A stretch of 64,000 bases of DNA from an uncultured Alphaproteobacteria bacterium (GTDB taxonomy: Bacteria; Pseudomonadota; Alphaproteobacteria; Rhodobacterales; Rhodobacteraceae): NCBI GenBank assembly GCA_902537235.1, contig CACBAO010000002.1, positions 99,854 through 163,853 on the forward strand, given 5' to 3'. The notes under the pieces were generated by a model. The model was not told the origin of the DNA and ran no database searches. It saw only the letters and a list, made by a program, of their open reading frames with translations. The translations under genes and the position numbers were made by a program. Below, in pieces: positions 53,991 through 64,000 of the stretch (its first letter is position 1; every line of letters begins with the position of its first letter).

Positions 53991-54947
53991 ATGAAACCAA
54001 AAATAATTGTCACTAGAAATATACCTGTTGAAGTAGAGTCAAAGCTAAAAGAATATTTTCAAGTTTCATTCAATCGTGAAGATAAGGTATTTAGTAAAGA
54101 TATATTAAGAAAAGCGATGGAGAATGCCGACGGAATAGTTTGTACTGTAACAGACAACATTACAAATGACCTTCTTTCTTCAACACATAAAAAGGTGAAA
54201 ATAATCGCAAACATAGGTGTCGGTGTTGATCACATAGACTTACAATCTGCTAGGGAAAATAATGTTATAATTGCAAATACTCCCGATGTTTTAACAGAAG
54301 CCACTGTTGATATAGCTACACTTTTACTCCTGTCTGTTACACGAAATGCTTTTTTAGTAGAAAAAATGTTGCGCCAGGGCTTATGGAAAGGTTTTTCTTT
54401 AACAGAAAATCTAGGAGTAGATGTTCGTGGAAAAATTCTTGGAATTGTAGGAATGGGGAGAATTGGCAAAGCCTTTGCAAAACGTGCATATGAAGTATTT
54501 GGTATGAAAGTCCTTTACTACAATCGGTCCCCGGTTAAAGATCTAACGTTTGAGGCAAGTGTTCGTTTTGACTTGGACGCATTGCTAGAAGAGAGTGATG
54601 TAATTTCTTTGCATCTCTCGAGCGATGAGAGAAATAAGAACTTCATTTCAAAAAGCAGAATGAAGAAAATCAAAGCCTCATCATTTTTAATTAATACATC
54701 CAGAGGAGATGTTATAGATCAAAATGCGCTTATAGATTTGCTAGAAAAGAAAAAAATTTCTGGTGCAGGACTAGATGTTTTTCTTAATGAGCCAAATGTT
54801 CCGCTTAGTCTCAGACAGTTATCAAATGTGACGCTTTATCCTCATATAGGATCGGCTACTTATGAAACAAGAACAAAAATGGGAATGCTAGCGGTAGATA
54901 ATTTAATAGCATTTTTTGAAGAAAAAAAGGTTCCTAATCAGCTGTAA
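53991..54947 (+). CDS. D-2-hydroxyacid dehydrogenase (glyoxylate/hydroxypyruvate reductase-like)
   Basis: [52 protein letters not shown]. Confidence 0.9.
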   Translation: MKPKIIVTRNIPVEVESKLKEYFQVSFNREDKVFSKDILRKAMENADGIVCTVTDNITNDLLSSTHKKVKIIANIGVGVDHIDLQSARENNVIIANTPDVLTEATVDIATLLLLSVTRNAFLVEKMLRQGLWKGFSLTENLGVDVRGKILGIVGMGRIGKAFAKRAYEVFGMKVLYYNRSPVKDLTFEASVRFDLDALLEESDVISLHLSSDERNKNFISKSRMKKIKASSFLINTSRGDVIDQNALIDLLEKKKISGAGLDVFLNEPNVPLSLRQLSNVTLYPHIGSATYETRTKMGMLAVDNLIAFFEEKKVPNQL

Positions 54948-57900
54948 GTTGTGAATGATATTTTTGTATAGGCTTAACCGATATCTTGCCGCCAATATTT
55001 TCTTTCAGGCTATGTATTATAGCAATAATCCCTCTTGCGGTCGTATAGTACGGAATTTTGTTATTCAATGCTAAGGACCTAATACTTTTGCTATCTTCAA
55101 TCGATTGTTTGCCATGGGTAGTGTTCATAACAATGTCTATTTTTTTATCCTTCAGTAAATCAGCGATATTTGGACGCCCTTCAAAAACTTTCTTCACAGG
55201 AAAACTGTCAACTCCTTCCTTGTCTAGGAAGGATTTTGTCCCCTTGGTGGCGATAACTTTGAAACCAACTTTCTGAATTATTTTACAAGCTTCTGCCATC
55301 TCTTTAGTTTTATCTTCATTTCTAATCGATAAAAACACACTACCAGATTTAGGAAACTGCATGCCCGTCGAAATTTGTGATTTGAAAAACGCTGTTTCAA
55401 AGTTGTCAGCAATACCCATTACTTCTCCAGTAGAACGCATTTCGGGGGTCAAAACAGTATCGCTACCGGGTAATCTATCGAAGGGCAAAACGGCTTCCTT
55501 TACGGCTACATAGTTCAAATCTTTTCTTTGAAAAGATAAACTACTTAGCTTATGACCTATCATTAATTTTGCAGCTAAACTAGCTAATGGAATTCCTGTT
55601 GTTTTAGAAATGAAAGGAATTGTTCGGCTAGCTCGTGGGTTAACTTCTAGTATATAAATTTCGTTATCTTTAACCGCAAATTGAATATTCATTAACCCCA
55701 CTACTTCTAATTCTTTTGCAAGAAGGTTAGATTGAAATTTTATTCTTTCAATTACCTCCTTTGCAAGAGTGTGTGGTGGTAGTGAGCAAGCGCTATCTCC
55801 AGAATGGACCCCTGCCTCTTCGATATGTTCCATGATTCCTGCTACAAAAGAAGTCTCACCATCACAAATTAAATCCACGTCAACTTCTATCGCATCACCC
55901 AAATAACTATCTAACAAAAGTGGTGCTTTTCTACTAATGTCTATGTTTGTTTGTAAATATTCCTTCAATTGCATTGAGTCATGAATTATTTCCATTGAGC
56001 TACCCCCTAATACAAATGACGGTCTAACAATTATGGGGAAACTAAGTGACTCAGCCGCTTTTATTGCATCTGATTTTATACTTACAGTAGTGTTTTTTGG
56101 TTGTTTTAGTTTCAACTTATCGATAACTTCTTTAAAAAGTTTCCGATCTTCCGATATTTCTATTGATTTGGATGTTGTCCCTAAAATTTTTACTTTTCTT
56201 GCGTCAAGATCATTGGCTAATTTAAGAGGTGTCTGTCCTCCATACTGCACTACAACCCCAATCAAATTACCACTCTTCTTTTCCTTTTCAATTATATTAA
56301 CAACTGACTCCAAGTTTAAGGGTTCAAAGTAAAGTTTGTCCGACGTATCAAAGTCGGTTGATACAGTTTCCGGATTACAATTAACCATAATTGTCTCTAT
56401 ATTTTCATCACTAAGTGAGAAACAGGCGTGACAGCAGCAGTAATCAAATTCAATGCCTTGACCAATTCTGTTTGGACCACTGCCAAGAATTATCACTTTG
56501 TCTCTATCAGACGGTTCAGCCTCACATATTTGAGTGATGGAGGTTGATAAGTCATAGGTAGAGTATAGATAAGCGGCTTCTGACTGAAACTCGCCACCGC
56601 ATGTATCAATTCGTTTATAAACTGGAAATATTCCATGCTTTATTCTTTCATCTTGAATGAAATCTAGAGAATTAGATGAGAGTTCAGCTATTCTTTCGTC
56701 ACTAAAACCCATAGACTTTGCCTCGGTCAAGACTTCTTTAGAAATATGCGAACCAGCGCCTAAAATCCTTTTTTCGAATAGAACAAGCTCCTCGATTTGA
56801 CTTAAAAACCATTTATCGATCCGTGTTATTTCGTATATTTCATCGAGCGTAAAGCCAATTCTGAAAGCCTGCCCAATAAGAAAGATTTTTTCAGGGGTAT
56901 TCGAGGATAATTTCTTATAAAGCCCAGGCTTATCAAGATTGCTATGAATAGTGGTGAGCCCAATAGTTTTATTTTCAAGAGAGTTTAAGGCTTTTTGCAT
57001 GCTCTCCTGGAAAGTCGTCCCAATAGCCATAACCTCCCCAACTGATTTCATTGAGGTGCCAAGTTCATTTGAAACCGCGGGAAACTTTTCAAATGCGAAG
57101 CGAGGTATTTTTGTTACAACATAATCGATTGTTGGTTCGAAGCTTGCGGGTGTTGTTTTTGTTATATCATTCTGTAGTTCATCAAGTGTGAAGCCAATAG
57201 CTAGTTTCGCAGCAACTTTAGCTATTGGGAAACCTGTTGCTTTCGATGCTAAGGCAGATGACCTAGAGACCCTTGGATTCATTTCAATGATCAGCATCTC
57301 ACCGGATAGTGGATTTACCGCCCATTGCACATTAGACCCTCCAGTTTCAACACCGATCTCTTTTAAAACCCGTATAGAATTATTACGCATTTTCTGAAAT
57401 TCTTTATCTGTGAGTGTCATCGCCGGTGCAATGGTTATGCTATCGCCTGTATGAACTCCCATAGGATCGAGGTTTTCAATTGAGCACACAATAATGGCAT
57501 TATTCTTTTTATCTCTTATTACTTCCATTTCAAACTCCTTCCAACCTAGAAGGCTTTGATCAATAAGAATTTGATTGACGGGGGATGCGTCTAAACCATT
57601 TATACAAATTTCTCTAAAATCATTTTCATTATATGCAACTCCTCCGCCTTTACCTCCAAGGGTAAAGCCTGGACGGATAACTGCAGGCAAGCCAATTCGA
57701 TTTAACGAATTTAACGCCTCGTCTAACGAATTAGCAATTTCTGATTTTGGACTTTTTATCCCAATGCTTTCCATTGACTGTTTAAAAAGTTTTCGATCCT
57801 CAGCTTTTTCGATTGCATCTCTGTTAGCCCCAATAAGCTCAACACAGTAATTTTTTAGTGTCCCCGCTTTATCCAATTCAATTGCAATATTCAGTGCTGT

Positions 57901-58179
57901 TTGTCCGCCCATAGTGGGTAAAATGGCATCTGGTTTTTCTAACTTAATTATCTGTTCAATAGTGTCTGTATCTATTGGCTCTATATAGGTCACATCGGCA
58001 AGCTCAGGGTCTGTCATGATTGTGGCAGGGTTGGAGTTAACTAAAATAACTTTAAGGCCTTCTTCTTTGAGTGCCTTGCAGGCCTGAGCGCCGCTGTAAT
58101 CAAACTCACAAGCCTGACCTATAACTATGGGTCCAGCACCAATGATTAAAACAGATTTAATATCAATTCGCCTTGGCAT
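54934..58179 (-). CDS. carB: Carbamoyl-phosphate synthase large subunit
   Basis: [33 protein letters not shown]; duplicated ATP-grasp halves; MGS-like C-terminus. Confidence 0.98.
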   Translation of the reverse strand: MPRRIDIKSVLIIGAGPIVIGQACEFDYSGAQACKALKEEGLKVILVNSNPATIMTDPELADVTYIEPIDTDTIEQIIKLEKPDAILPTMGGQTALNIAIELDKAGTLKNYCVELIGANRDAIEKAEDRKLFKQSMESIGIKSPKSEIANSLDEALNSLNRIGLPAVIRPGFTLGGKGGGVAYNENDFREICINGLDASPVNQILIDQSLLGWKEFEMEVIRDKKNNAIIVCSIENLDPMGVHTGDSITIAPAMTLTDKEFQKMRNNSIRVLKEIGVETGGSNVQWAVNPLSGEMLIIEMNPRVSRSSALASKATGFPIAKVAAKLAIGFTLDELQNDITKTTPASFEPTIDYVVTKIPRFAFEKFPAVSNELGTSMKSVGEVMAIGTTFQESMQKALNSLENKTIGLTTIHSNLDKPGLYKKLSSNTPEKIFLIGQAFRIGFTLDEIYEITRIDKWFLSQIEELVLFEKRILGAGSHISKEVLTEAKSMGFSDERIAELSSNSLDFIQDERIKHGIFPVYKRIDTCGGEFQSEAAYLYSTYDLSTSITQICEAEPSDRDKVIILGSGPNRIGQGIEFDYCCCHACFSLSDENIETIMVNCNPETVSTDFDTSDKLYFEPLNLESVVNIIEKEKKSGNLIGVVVQYGGQTPLKLANDLDARKVKILGTTSKSIEISEDRKLFKEVIDKLKLKQPKNTTVSIKSDAIKAAESLSFPIIVRPSFVLGGSSMEIIHDSMQLKEYLQTNIDISRKAPLLLDSYLGDAIEVDVDLICDGETSFVAGIMEHIEEAGVHSGDSACSLPPHTLAKEVIERIKFQSNLLAKELEVVGLMNIQFAVKDNEIYILEVNPRASRTIPFISKTTGIPLASLAAKLMIGHKLSSLSFQRKDLNYVAVKEAVLPFDRLPGSDTVLTPEMRSTGEVMGIADNFETAFFKSQISTGMQFPKSGSVFLSIRNEDKTKEMAEACKIIQKVGFKVIATKGTKSFLDKEGVDSFPVKKVFEGRPNIADLLKDKKIDIVMNTTHGKQSIEDSKSIRSLALNNKIPYYTTARGIIAIIHSLKENIGGKISVKPIQKYHSQLTAD

Positions 58180-58296
58180 AAAAATTTTTCTTTAATTCGT
58201 AAAACTATGAGTGTACAAGAATCTATAAATATAACTCTTTTTAAAACTGTCGCTCATAAAATCAATAACTTTTTGGAAAGTTAATAGGAAGATTTG

Positions 58297-60078
58297 ATGC
58301 ATTTGTATAGGTCACATAACTGTAACGAATTACGAAAGAAAGATGATGGTAAAGCCGTAAAGCTCTCCGGTTGGGTCCACAGAATACGTGATCATGGAGG
58401 GGTACTTTTTATTGATCTTAGAGATCACTTTGGTCTTACCCAGGTTTTGGCTGATCCGGATAGCCCAGTATTTAAAGCAGTAGAAAGCGTGAGAGCCGAG
58501 TGGTGTATATCAATCGAAGGTATTGTGAGAAGAAGAGATGAATCTTTAATTAACGAAAAACTGCCGACGGGAGAGATTGAAGTTTTTATATCAAAAATCA
58601 ATATCTTAGGCTCTGCCGAGGAACTACCGTTACCTGTCTTTGGTGATCTTCCTTATCCAGAAGAGACAAGATTAAAGTACCGTTTCCTTGATTTAAGGCG
58701 AGAGGGTTTACACAAAAATATAATATTAAGATCGAAAATAGTAGAGTTTATACGAAAAGAAATGTGGGATAACGGTTTTAATGAATTTCAAACGCCAATA
58801 ATATCATCTTCTTCCCCTGAAGGAGCAAGAGATTTTCTCATTCCATCTAGATTGCATCCCGGGAAGTTCTATGCGTTACCGCAAGCTCCCCAAATCTACA
58901 AGCAGCTTATAATGGTTGGTGGTTTTGATAAATATTTTCAGATTGCACCATGCTTTCGAGATGAAGACCCTAGAGCTGATAGATCTCCTACGGACTTTTA
59001 TCAGCTCGATATTGAGATGTCTTTTGTTGAGGAACCTGACGTATTTCAATTGGTGGAAAGGGTTTTTGTCAAACTTTTTGAAAATTTTTCGGATACCTAC
59101 ACAGTCAACAATAATTTTCCAATTATTAGCTTTGGCCAATCCATGGAGTGGTTCGGTACTGATAAACCGGATTTAAGAAATCCAATAAAGATGTTGGATG
59201 TTTCAGAATTTTTTATTTCATCGGGATTTAAAATCTTTGCGGACATTTTGACAAAAGATGGAACGCAGATCAAAGCAATACCGGCAAAAGGTGGTGGTAG
59301 TAGGAAGTTTTGCGACAGAATGAATAAATTTGCGCAAGAGCAAGGGTTACCAGGTATGGGATATATCTTTTGGCGGTCCGATAATGATGGAGGCTTAGAA
59401 GCAGCCGGCCCAATTGCGAAAAACTTGGGCGAGGAAAAGACAGAAAAATTAAGAGAATTCCTTGGTCTGAATAAAGGGGATGCAGTCTTTTTCTTAGGAG
59501 GTATACCTGATCATTTTAACGATATTGCGAGTAAGTCTAGGGATATCGTTGGGCTTGAGTTAGGAATTACAAATTTAAATTCTTACGAGTTTTGTTGGAT
59601 ACGAGACTTTCCCATGTATGAAAAAAATACAGAGACTGGACAAATTGAGTTTTCTCATAACCCATTTTCAATGCCTAAGGTCGATTTATTGTACGAAGAT
59701 GTTGATCCGTTGAGTGTTCTGGGAATGCAGTATGATTTATCGTGTAATGGGTATGAGATTTTGTCTGGCGCGATAAGAAACCATAAACTAGATAATTTGT
59801 TTAAGGCCTTTGAAATTGCAGGCTATGCAAAAGAGGAGGTCGAGACTCAGTTTTCGGGTTTAGTAAATGCTTTAAAATATGGCGCACCTCCTCATGGTGG
59901 ATGTGCTGCCGGTATTGATAGGATAGTTATGCTTTTGGCCAAGGAAGACAATATAAGGGAAGTTATAATGTTTCCAATGAACCAAAGAGCAGAGGACCCC
60001 ATGCTAGGCTCTCCCAGAACTCCAAACACAGAACAGTTAGATGAGCTAAAATTAAAAATAATCGATCACGATCTATAA
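58297..60078 (+). CDS. aspS: Aspartyl-tRNA synthetase (tRNA-Asp/Asn type)
   Basis: [64 protein letters not shown]. Confidence 0.97.
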   Translation: MHLYRSHNCNELRKKDDGKAVKLSGWVHRIRDHGGVLFIDLRDHFGLTQVLADPDSPVFKAVESVRAEWCISIEGIVRRRDESLINEKLPTGEIEVFISKINILGSAEELPLPVFGDLPYPEETRLKYRFLDLRREGLHKNIILRSKIVEFIRKEMWDNGFNEFQTPIISSSSPEGARDFLIPSRLHPGKFYALPQAPQIYKQLIMVGGFDKYFQIAPCFRDEDPRADRSPTDFYQLDIEMSFVEEPDVFQLVERVFVKLFENFSDTYTVNNNFPIISFGQSMEWFGTDKPDLRNPIKMLDVSEFFISSGFKIFADILTKDGTQIKAIPAKGGGSRKFCDRMNKFAQEQGLPGMGYIFWRSDNDGGLEAAGPIAKNLGEEKTEKLREFLGLNKGDAVFFLGGIPDHFNDIASKSRDIVGLELGITNLNSYEFCWIRDFPMYEKNTETGQIEFSHNPFSMPKVDLLYEDVDPLSVLGMQYDLSCNGYEILSGAIRNHKLDNLFKAFEIAGYAKEEVETQFSGLVNALKYGAPPHGGCAAGIDRIVMLLAKEDNIREVIMFPMNQRAEDPMLGSPRTPNTEQLDELKLKIIDHDL

Positions 60079-60084
60079 GCTTAT

Positions 60085-60312
60085 TTAATAGAATAGGTTG
60101 ATCGCTAGACAGGTTGGTATCCAAAGAATAACAGAAACTATAGTAGTAATAGAAAACTTGCGCTTTAGATTAGGGTTTACAGGTGATGAAGGTGCAGTGC
60201 CTTCAATGATATTTCGCTCATCGTTTTGAGTGGTAATGTTAATTGGCAGAATTATGAATAAAATAATAAACCAGAATACAGATAATAAAACTATTGCAGA
60301 TGTTATTGTCAT
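60085..60312 (-). CDS. DUF1467-like two-TM protein
   Basis: MTITSAIVLLSVFWFIILFIILPI...RKFSITTIVSVILW; upstream of aspS end, next to mce. Confidence 0.75.
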   Translation of the reverse strand: MTITSAIVLLSVFWFIILFIILPINITTQNDERNIIEGTAPSSPVNPNLKRKFSITTIVSVILWIPTCLAINLFY

Positions 60313-60314
60313 TG

Positions 60315-60719
60315 TTAGACTTCCTCTAACTCGATCAGAGTGCCATTAAAATCCTTAGGATGCAGAAAAATTACTGGCTTACCATGCGCACCTATTTTAG
60401 CTTTACCATCTCCTAAAATAGTTGCTCCGTCTTTTTTAAGACTTAAAATAGCGCTATTTATTTCCTTAACTTCAAAACAAATGTGATGTATTCCACCTTT
60501 TTTATTCTTTTCAAGAAAGTTTTCTAAAGGACTATTCTCTCCTAAAGGTTCAAGCAATTCTATCTTGGTATTTGGTAACTCAATAAATACCACCTTAACA
60601 CCATGGTCTAATTGATCTAGTGGAGTGCTAATTTTTACTCCCAATATATCTTTATAGGTTTTTATTGCCTCATCCAAGTTAGGTGTTGCGATTGCGATGT
60701 GGTTAAGCTTTCCAATCAT
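60315..60719 (-). CDS. mce: Methylmalonyl-CoA epimerase
   Basis: GKLNHIAIATPNLDEAIKTYKDILG, GIHHICFEV; glyoxalase fold. Confidence 0.9.
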   Translation of the reverse strand: MIGKLNHIAIATPNLDEAIKTYKDILGVKISTPLDQLDHGVKVVFIELPNTKIELLEPLGENSPLENFLEKNKKGGIHHICFEVKEINSAILSLKKDGATILGDGKAKIGAHGKPVIFLHPKDFNGTLIELEEV

Positions 60720-61882
60720 TTTCGATCTTTCTTATTATAGTTTTTTAAAAATTTTTTATAAATCTCTTTCAGTAAAATAATATCCTCAACGCGTGTGTTT
60801 TCATTAACTTGATGCATGGTTTCACCCACTAAACCGAACTCCACGACTGGGCAGTGCTCTCGAATAAATCGAGCATCCGATGTTCCTCCTCCAGTAGAAA
60901 ATTTACAATCTATGTCTGTTGTTTCTTTTATCGACGTGATTAATAGGTCTGAAAGTTGACCTGGCTCTGTCACAAAGCTTTCGCCAGAGCATTTATATTT
61001 TATTTCCACAGTTGCACTAGATCCTTTGTTGAATTCTGATATAGTTTTGTTGATTTTTTTTATTAAAGACGAACATGAATGTTTATCATTAAAACGAACG
61101 TTGAAACTAGCAAAACTTTCCTCAGGTATAACATTTAAGGCTTTGTTATTGGTGTCAACCGTTGAAATGTTCAAACTTGAGGGATCAAAAAACTTACTAC
61201 CAGCATCCAGTTTTAGCGATTTTAATTTTCTAAGAAAGTTAATTAATTCTTCCACAGGGTTAACTGCCTTTTCAGGATAGGCTATATGGCCCTGCTTTCC
61301 TTTACAAACGATGTACCCGCTTAATGAACCGCGCCTTCCAATTTTTATAGTATCGCCCACCAACTTAGAGGAAGTAGGTTCACCAACTATACAATCGGTG
61401 ATAATTTCGTCGTTTTTCGCAGCCCATTTCAATAGTTCTTTTGTACCATATTCAGCATTTCCTTCCTCATCGCTTGTAATTAAAAGTACAAATGAGCAAC
61501 AAAGTTCTTCTTGTGTTATAACTTCGTTAAGGGCAACAAGAAATGCAGCAACAGAAGATTTCATATCTACAGACCCTCTACCAAAAATTCTCCCTTCTTT
61601 AATTTCACCACTAAATGGATTGCTGGCCCATAAATTTTCTTCTCCTGGAGGAACTACATCGACATGACCATTAAAAGCAAGGGTTCTCTTGAAATCGGTT
61701 TTTGGAGACCATCGCGCAAAAAGGTTTTTAACACCTTGAGTTGAGAAAATATTTGACTTAAATCCCAATTGTTCAACAATAGAAGCAATATAATCTATAG
61801 ACCCGTCATCGTCTGGAGTAATTGACTTAAAACCTATAAGTTTCTTTGTTAGTAACACTGGATCGTCTTTTATTTCGATCAT
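60716..61882 (-). CDS. dapE: Succinyl-diaminopimelate desuccinylase
   Basis: AFNGHVDVVPPGEENLWASNPF, TSDEEGNAEYGTK, STGGGTSDARFIREHCPVVEFG. Confidence 0.95.
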   Translation of the reverse strand: MIEIKDDPVLLTKKLIGFKSITPDDDGSIDYIASIVEQLGFKSNIFSTQGVKNLFARWSPKTDFKRTLAFNGHVDVVPPGEENLWASNPFSGEIKEGRIFGRGSVDMKSSVAAFLVALNEVITQEELCCSFVLLITSDEEGNAEYGTKELLKWAAKNDEIITDCIVGEPTSSKLVGDTIKIGRRGSLSGYIVCKGKQGHIAYPEKAVNPVEELINFLRKLKSLKLDAGSKFFDPSSLNISTVDTNNKALNVIPEESFASFNVRFNDKHSCSSLIKKINKTISEFNKGSSATVEIKYKCSGESFVTEPGQLSDLLITSIKETTDIDCKFSTGGGTSDARFIREHCPVVEFGLVGETMHQVNENTRVEDIILLKEIYKKFLKNYNKKDRK

Positions 61883-61884
61883 GC

Positions 61885-62631
61885 CTAGTCTCGTAATAAA
61901 TCATTTATAGAAGTTTTACTTCTTGTTTTTTCGTCGACCTGTTTAACTATCACTGCACAATAGAGGTTAACACCCCCTTTGGATGGAATAGATCCAGATA
62001 CTACTACGGAATAAGGAGGTATTTCCCCATAAGTTGTTTCACCAGTTTCTCTATTATATATTTTTGTAGATTTTCCAATAAAAACACCCATGCCTACAAC
62101 TGCCCCCTCTCGCACAATGCAACCTTCTACAATTTCTGATCTTGCTCCAATGAAGCAATTGTCTTCAATAATTGTTGGAGATGCTTGCATTGGCTCTAAT
62201 ACACCCCCTATCCCAACTCCACCTGAGAGATGTACATTTTTTCCTATCTGAGCACAGGACCCAACTGTTGCCCACGTATCGACCATTGTTCCACTATCAA
62301 CATAAGCGCCTAGATTCACAAATGAGGGCATTAAAACAACGTTTTCTCCAATGAAAGCTGATGCTCTCACAACAGTGTTTGGAACGGCTCGGAAATTTCT
62401 CTGTTTCCACTCTGTTTCACCCCAGCCTTTAAATTTGCTATCCACTTTGTCCCACCAGGTTGAGTCTTGTGGTCCACCGTTTTGCAATTCCATCTCTCTA
62501 AGCCTAAAACTTAATAGAACTGCTTTTTTTGTCCACTGATTTACTACCCACTCACCGGAGGCCACTTTTTCTGCTACTCTCAAACTACCATCGCCTAATA
62601 GATTTAAAGTTTGTTCTACAGCGTCTTTAAT
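61885..62631 (-). CDS. dapD: 2,3,4,5-tetrahydropyridine-2,6-dicarboxylate N-succinyltransferase; 5' end uncertain
   Basis: [40 protein letters not shown]. Homology-like sequence [23 protein letters not shown] extends upstream of the ORF-track TTG (62583); ATT at 62631-62629; in-frame TAA at 62646-62644. Confidence 0.92.
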   Translation of the reverse strand: MKDAVEQTLNLLGDGSLRVAEKVASGEWVVNQWTKKAVLLSFRLREMELQNGGPQDSTWWDKVDSKFKGWGETEWKQRNFRAVPNTVVRASAFIGENVVLMPSFVNLGAYVDSGTMVDTWATVGSCAQIGKNVHLSGGVGIGGVLEPMQASPTIIEDNCFIGARSEIVEGCIVREGAVVGMGVFIGKSTKIYNRETGETTYGEIPPYSVVVSGSIPSKGGVNLYCAVIVKQVDEKTRSKTSINDLLRD

Positions 62632-62728
62632 TTTGTTTTCATCTTAGGCATTTAACTATCTCAATATTCTTTTTCAGATGGTTATAAGGATATTCTGACT
62701 ACTATACAAGTGTTTCTTTGTATTTTTC

Positions 62729-64000
62729 TTAAAAATTGTCAAAGTTTTCGTCGAGCGAAACTACCCTTAAAATGTTAGTTGATCCTGGGGTATTAAATGG
62801 CACCCCCGCAATAACTATAATTAAATCTTTTCCAGACGCAAATTCAAAGAGTTTTGCGGCCTTAACAGCATTGATTACTGCCCTCTTAAATCTATCAACC
62901 GGTGTTGTGACCACACAATGCAGGCCCCAAAACAAGGTGAGTTTCCTAGCTGTCTCTGTATAGGGTGTCAATGCGATTATTGGAGCACGGGGCCTTTCTC
63001 TAGACGCAAGTTCAGCTGTAGTTCCGCCATGAGAAAAACAACAAATAACCTTCACCTTAATGTTGTCTGCTACCTCCCTTGCAGCAACAGTTATTGCATT
63101 AGACACACCTTCTTTTGATACTGTTCTGGAGTTCTCCAAATTTTCAAAATATATCGGGTCTTTTTCAGTTTCAATTGCAATTTTATCCACCGCTTGTATG
63201 ACTTTTTCTGGATGCGCACCGATAGCAGTTTCTGCAGACAACATTACTGCATCGACACCATCATATATTGCCTGTGCGACATCTGATACTTCAGCTCGGG
63301 TTGGTGTAGTTGAATGGATCATACTTTCCATCATCTGGGTTGCTACAATAACAGGCTTTCCCATTTCACGTGACCTCAATACTAGTTTTTTTTGAATGGG
63401 TGGCACTGCTTCGATTGGTAATTCTACGCCAAGATCCCCTCGTGCAACCATAATTCCGTCAGAAGCATCAATTATTTCGTCAAACACTTTTACGGCAGCT
63501 GGTTTCTCAATTTTCGCGATAATCCCTGCTCTTCCATTTAACAACTTTTTTACATCATCAACATCTTTAGCTCTTTGCACAAAAGATAAGCCAATCCAAT
63601 CAACTCCGAGAGCACAAACAAATTCTAAGTCTTTCTTATCCTTTTCAGTTAAGGGAGCAAGGTCCAAAATACTGTCTGGACAATTAACCCCTTTTTTATC
63701 TGAAATAATACCATCGTTTAATACAATACACTCAATATTCTTTTCAGATGCTTTTCTTACCTCCAAAGCAACTTTACCATCATCGATCAAAAGCTTATCT
63801 CCCTTTTTCACCGAGTTAAATATCTGGGGGTGGGGCAGGAAAGCTCGTTGTGCATTTCCTCGCGTTTTATTTAAATCAAAACAAAATTTTTGCCCAGTAG
63901 TCAAACCCACTTTTGAGTCCTCAAAATCACCACACCTTAGTTTAGGTCCTTGTAGGTCAGCCAAAATACATATTGGCCTCGAGAACTCTGTCTCTAAGTC
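62729..64000 (-). CDS. pyk: Pyruvate kinase, 5' truncated by window edge
   Basis: LADLQGPKLRCGDF, GLSFVQRAKDV, MVARGDLGVELPIEAVPPIQK, VATQMMESMI; frame remains open to the window end (...DLETEFSRPICILADLQGPK). Confidence 0.96.
   Translation of the reverse strand, partial: DLETEFSRPICILADLQGPKLRCGDFEDSKVGLTTGQKFCFDLNKTRGNAQRAFLPHPQIFNSVKKGDKLLIDDGKVALEVRKASEKNIECIVLNDGIISDKKGVNCPDSILDLAPLTEKDKKDLEFVCALGVDWIGLSFVQRAKDVDDVKKLLNGRAGIIAKIEKPAAVKVFDEIIDASDGIMVARGDLGVELPIEAVPPIQKKLVLRSREMGKPVIVATQMMESMIHSTTPTRAEVSDVAQAIYDGVDAVMLSAETAIGAHPEKVIQAVDKIAIETEKDPIYFENLENSRTVSKEGVSNAITVAAREVADNIKVKVICCFSHGGTTAELASRERPRAPIIALTPYTETARKLTLFWGLHCVVTTPVDRFKRAVINAVKAAKLFEFASGKDLIIVIAGVPFNTPGSTNILRVVSLDENFDNF

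Noticed and set aside
61311-61667. 118-aa plus-strand ORF
   Set aside because: Antisense to dapE; no family signature.

Overview
The window is a densely packed, low-GC chromosomal segment from an alphaproteobacterium. It looks like a small, streamlined genome, but that placement is inferred from gene order and protein families. It holds about 50 recognisable housekeeping genes and no convincing mobile elements, CRISPR arrays, rRNA or tRNA genes. Gene order: phoH(partial)-ybeY-corC-lnt-metK-trmB-aroA-cmk-rpsA-sppA-ihfB-lapA-trpF-trpB > < pth-rplY-trpA, ychF > < truA, ileS > < xerC-DUF484-fsa, priA-hisC-tyrA > < DUF2125, MotA/TolQ-like and MotB/OmpA-like pair > < clpA-gloB, methyltransferase-atpHAGDC-MFS > < prs, ycgN-ribF-maoC-HAD, groESL > < purK-purE-trxB-pgeF-midA-lgt, ubiK-ybjN-proC-csaA-like-gyaR > < carB, aspS > < DUF1467-mce-dapE-dapD-pyk(partial). 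I found no clearly undescribed multi-gene system. The most useful leads are: (1) a non-flagellar MotA/MotB-type ion-motor-like pair with a very long coiled coil in the B subunit; (2) two housekeeping genes, cmk and dapD, with no ATG/GTG/TTG start where homology says the protein begins; (3) an apparent clean local inversion of trpA-rplY-pth; (4) extreme compaction at all nine convergent gene junctions, including a groESL terminator embedded in the purK coding sequence.
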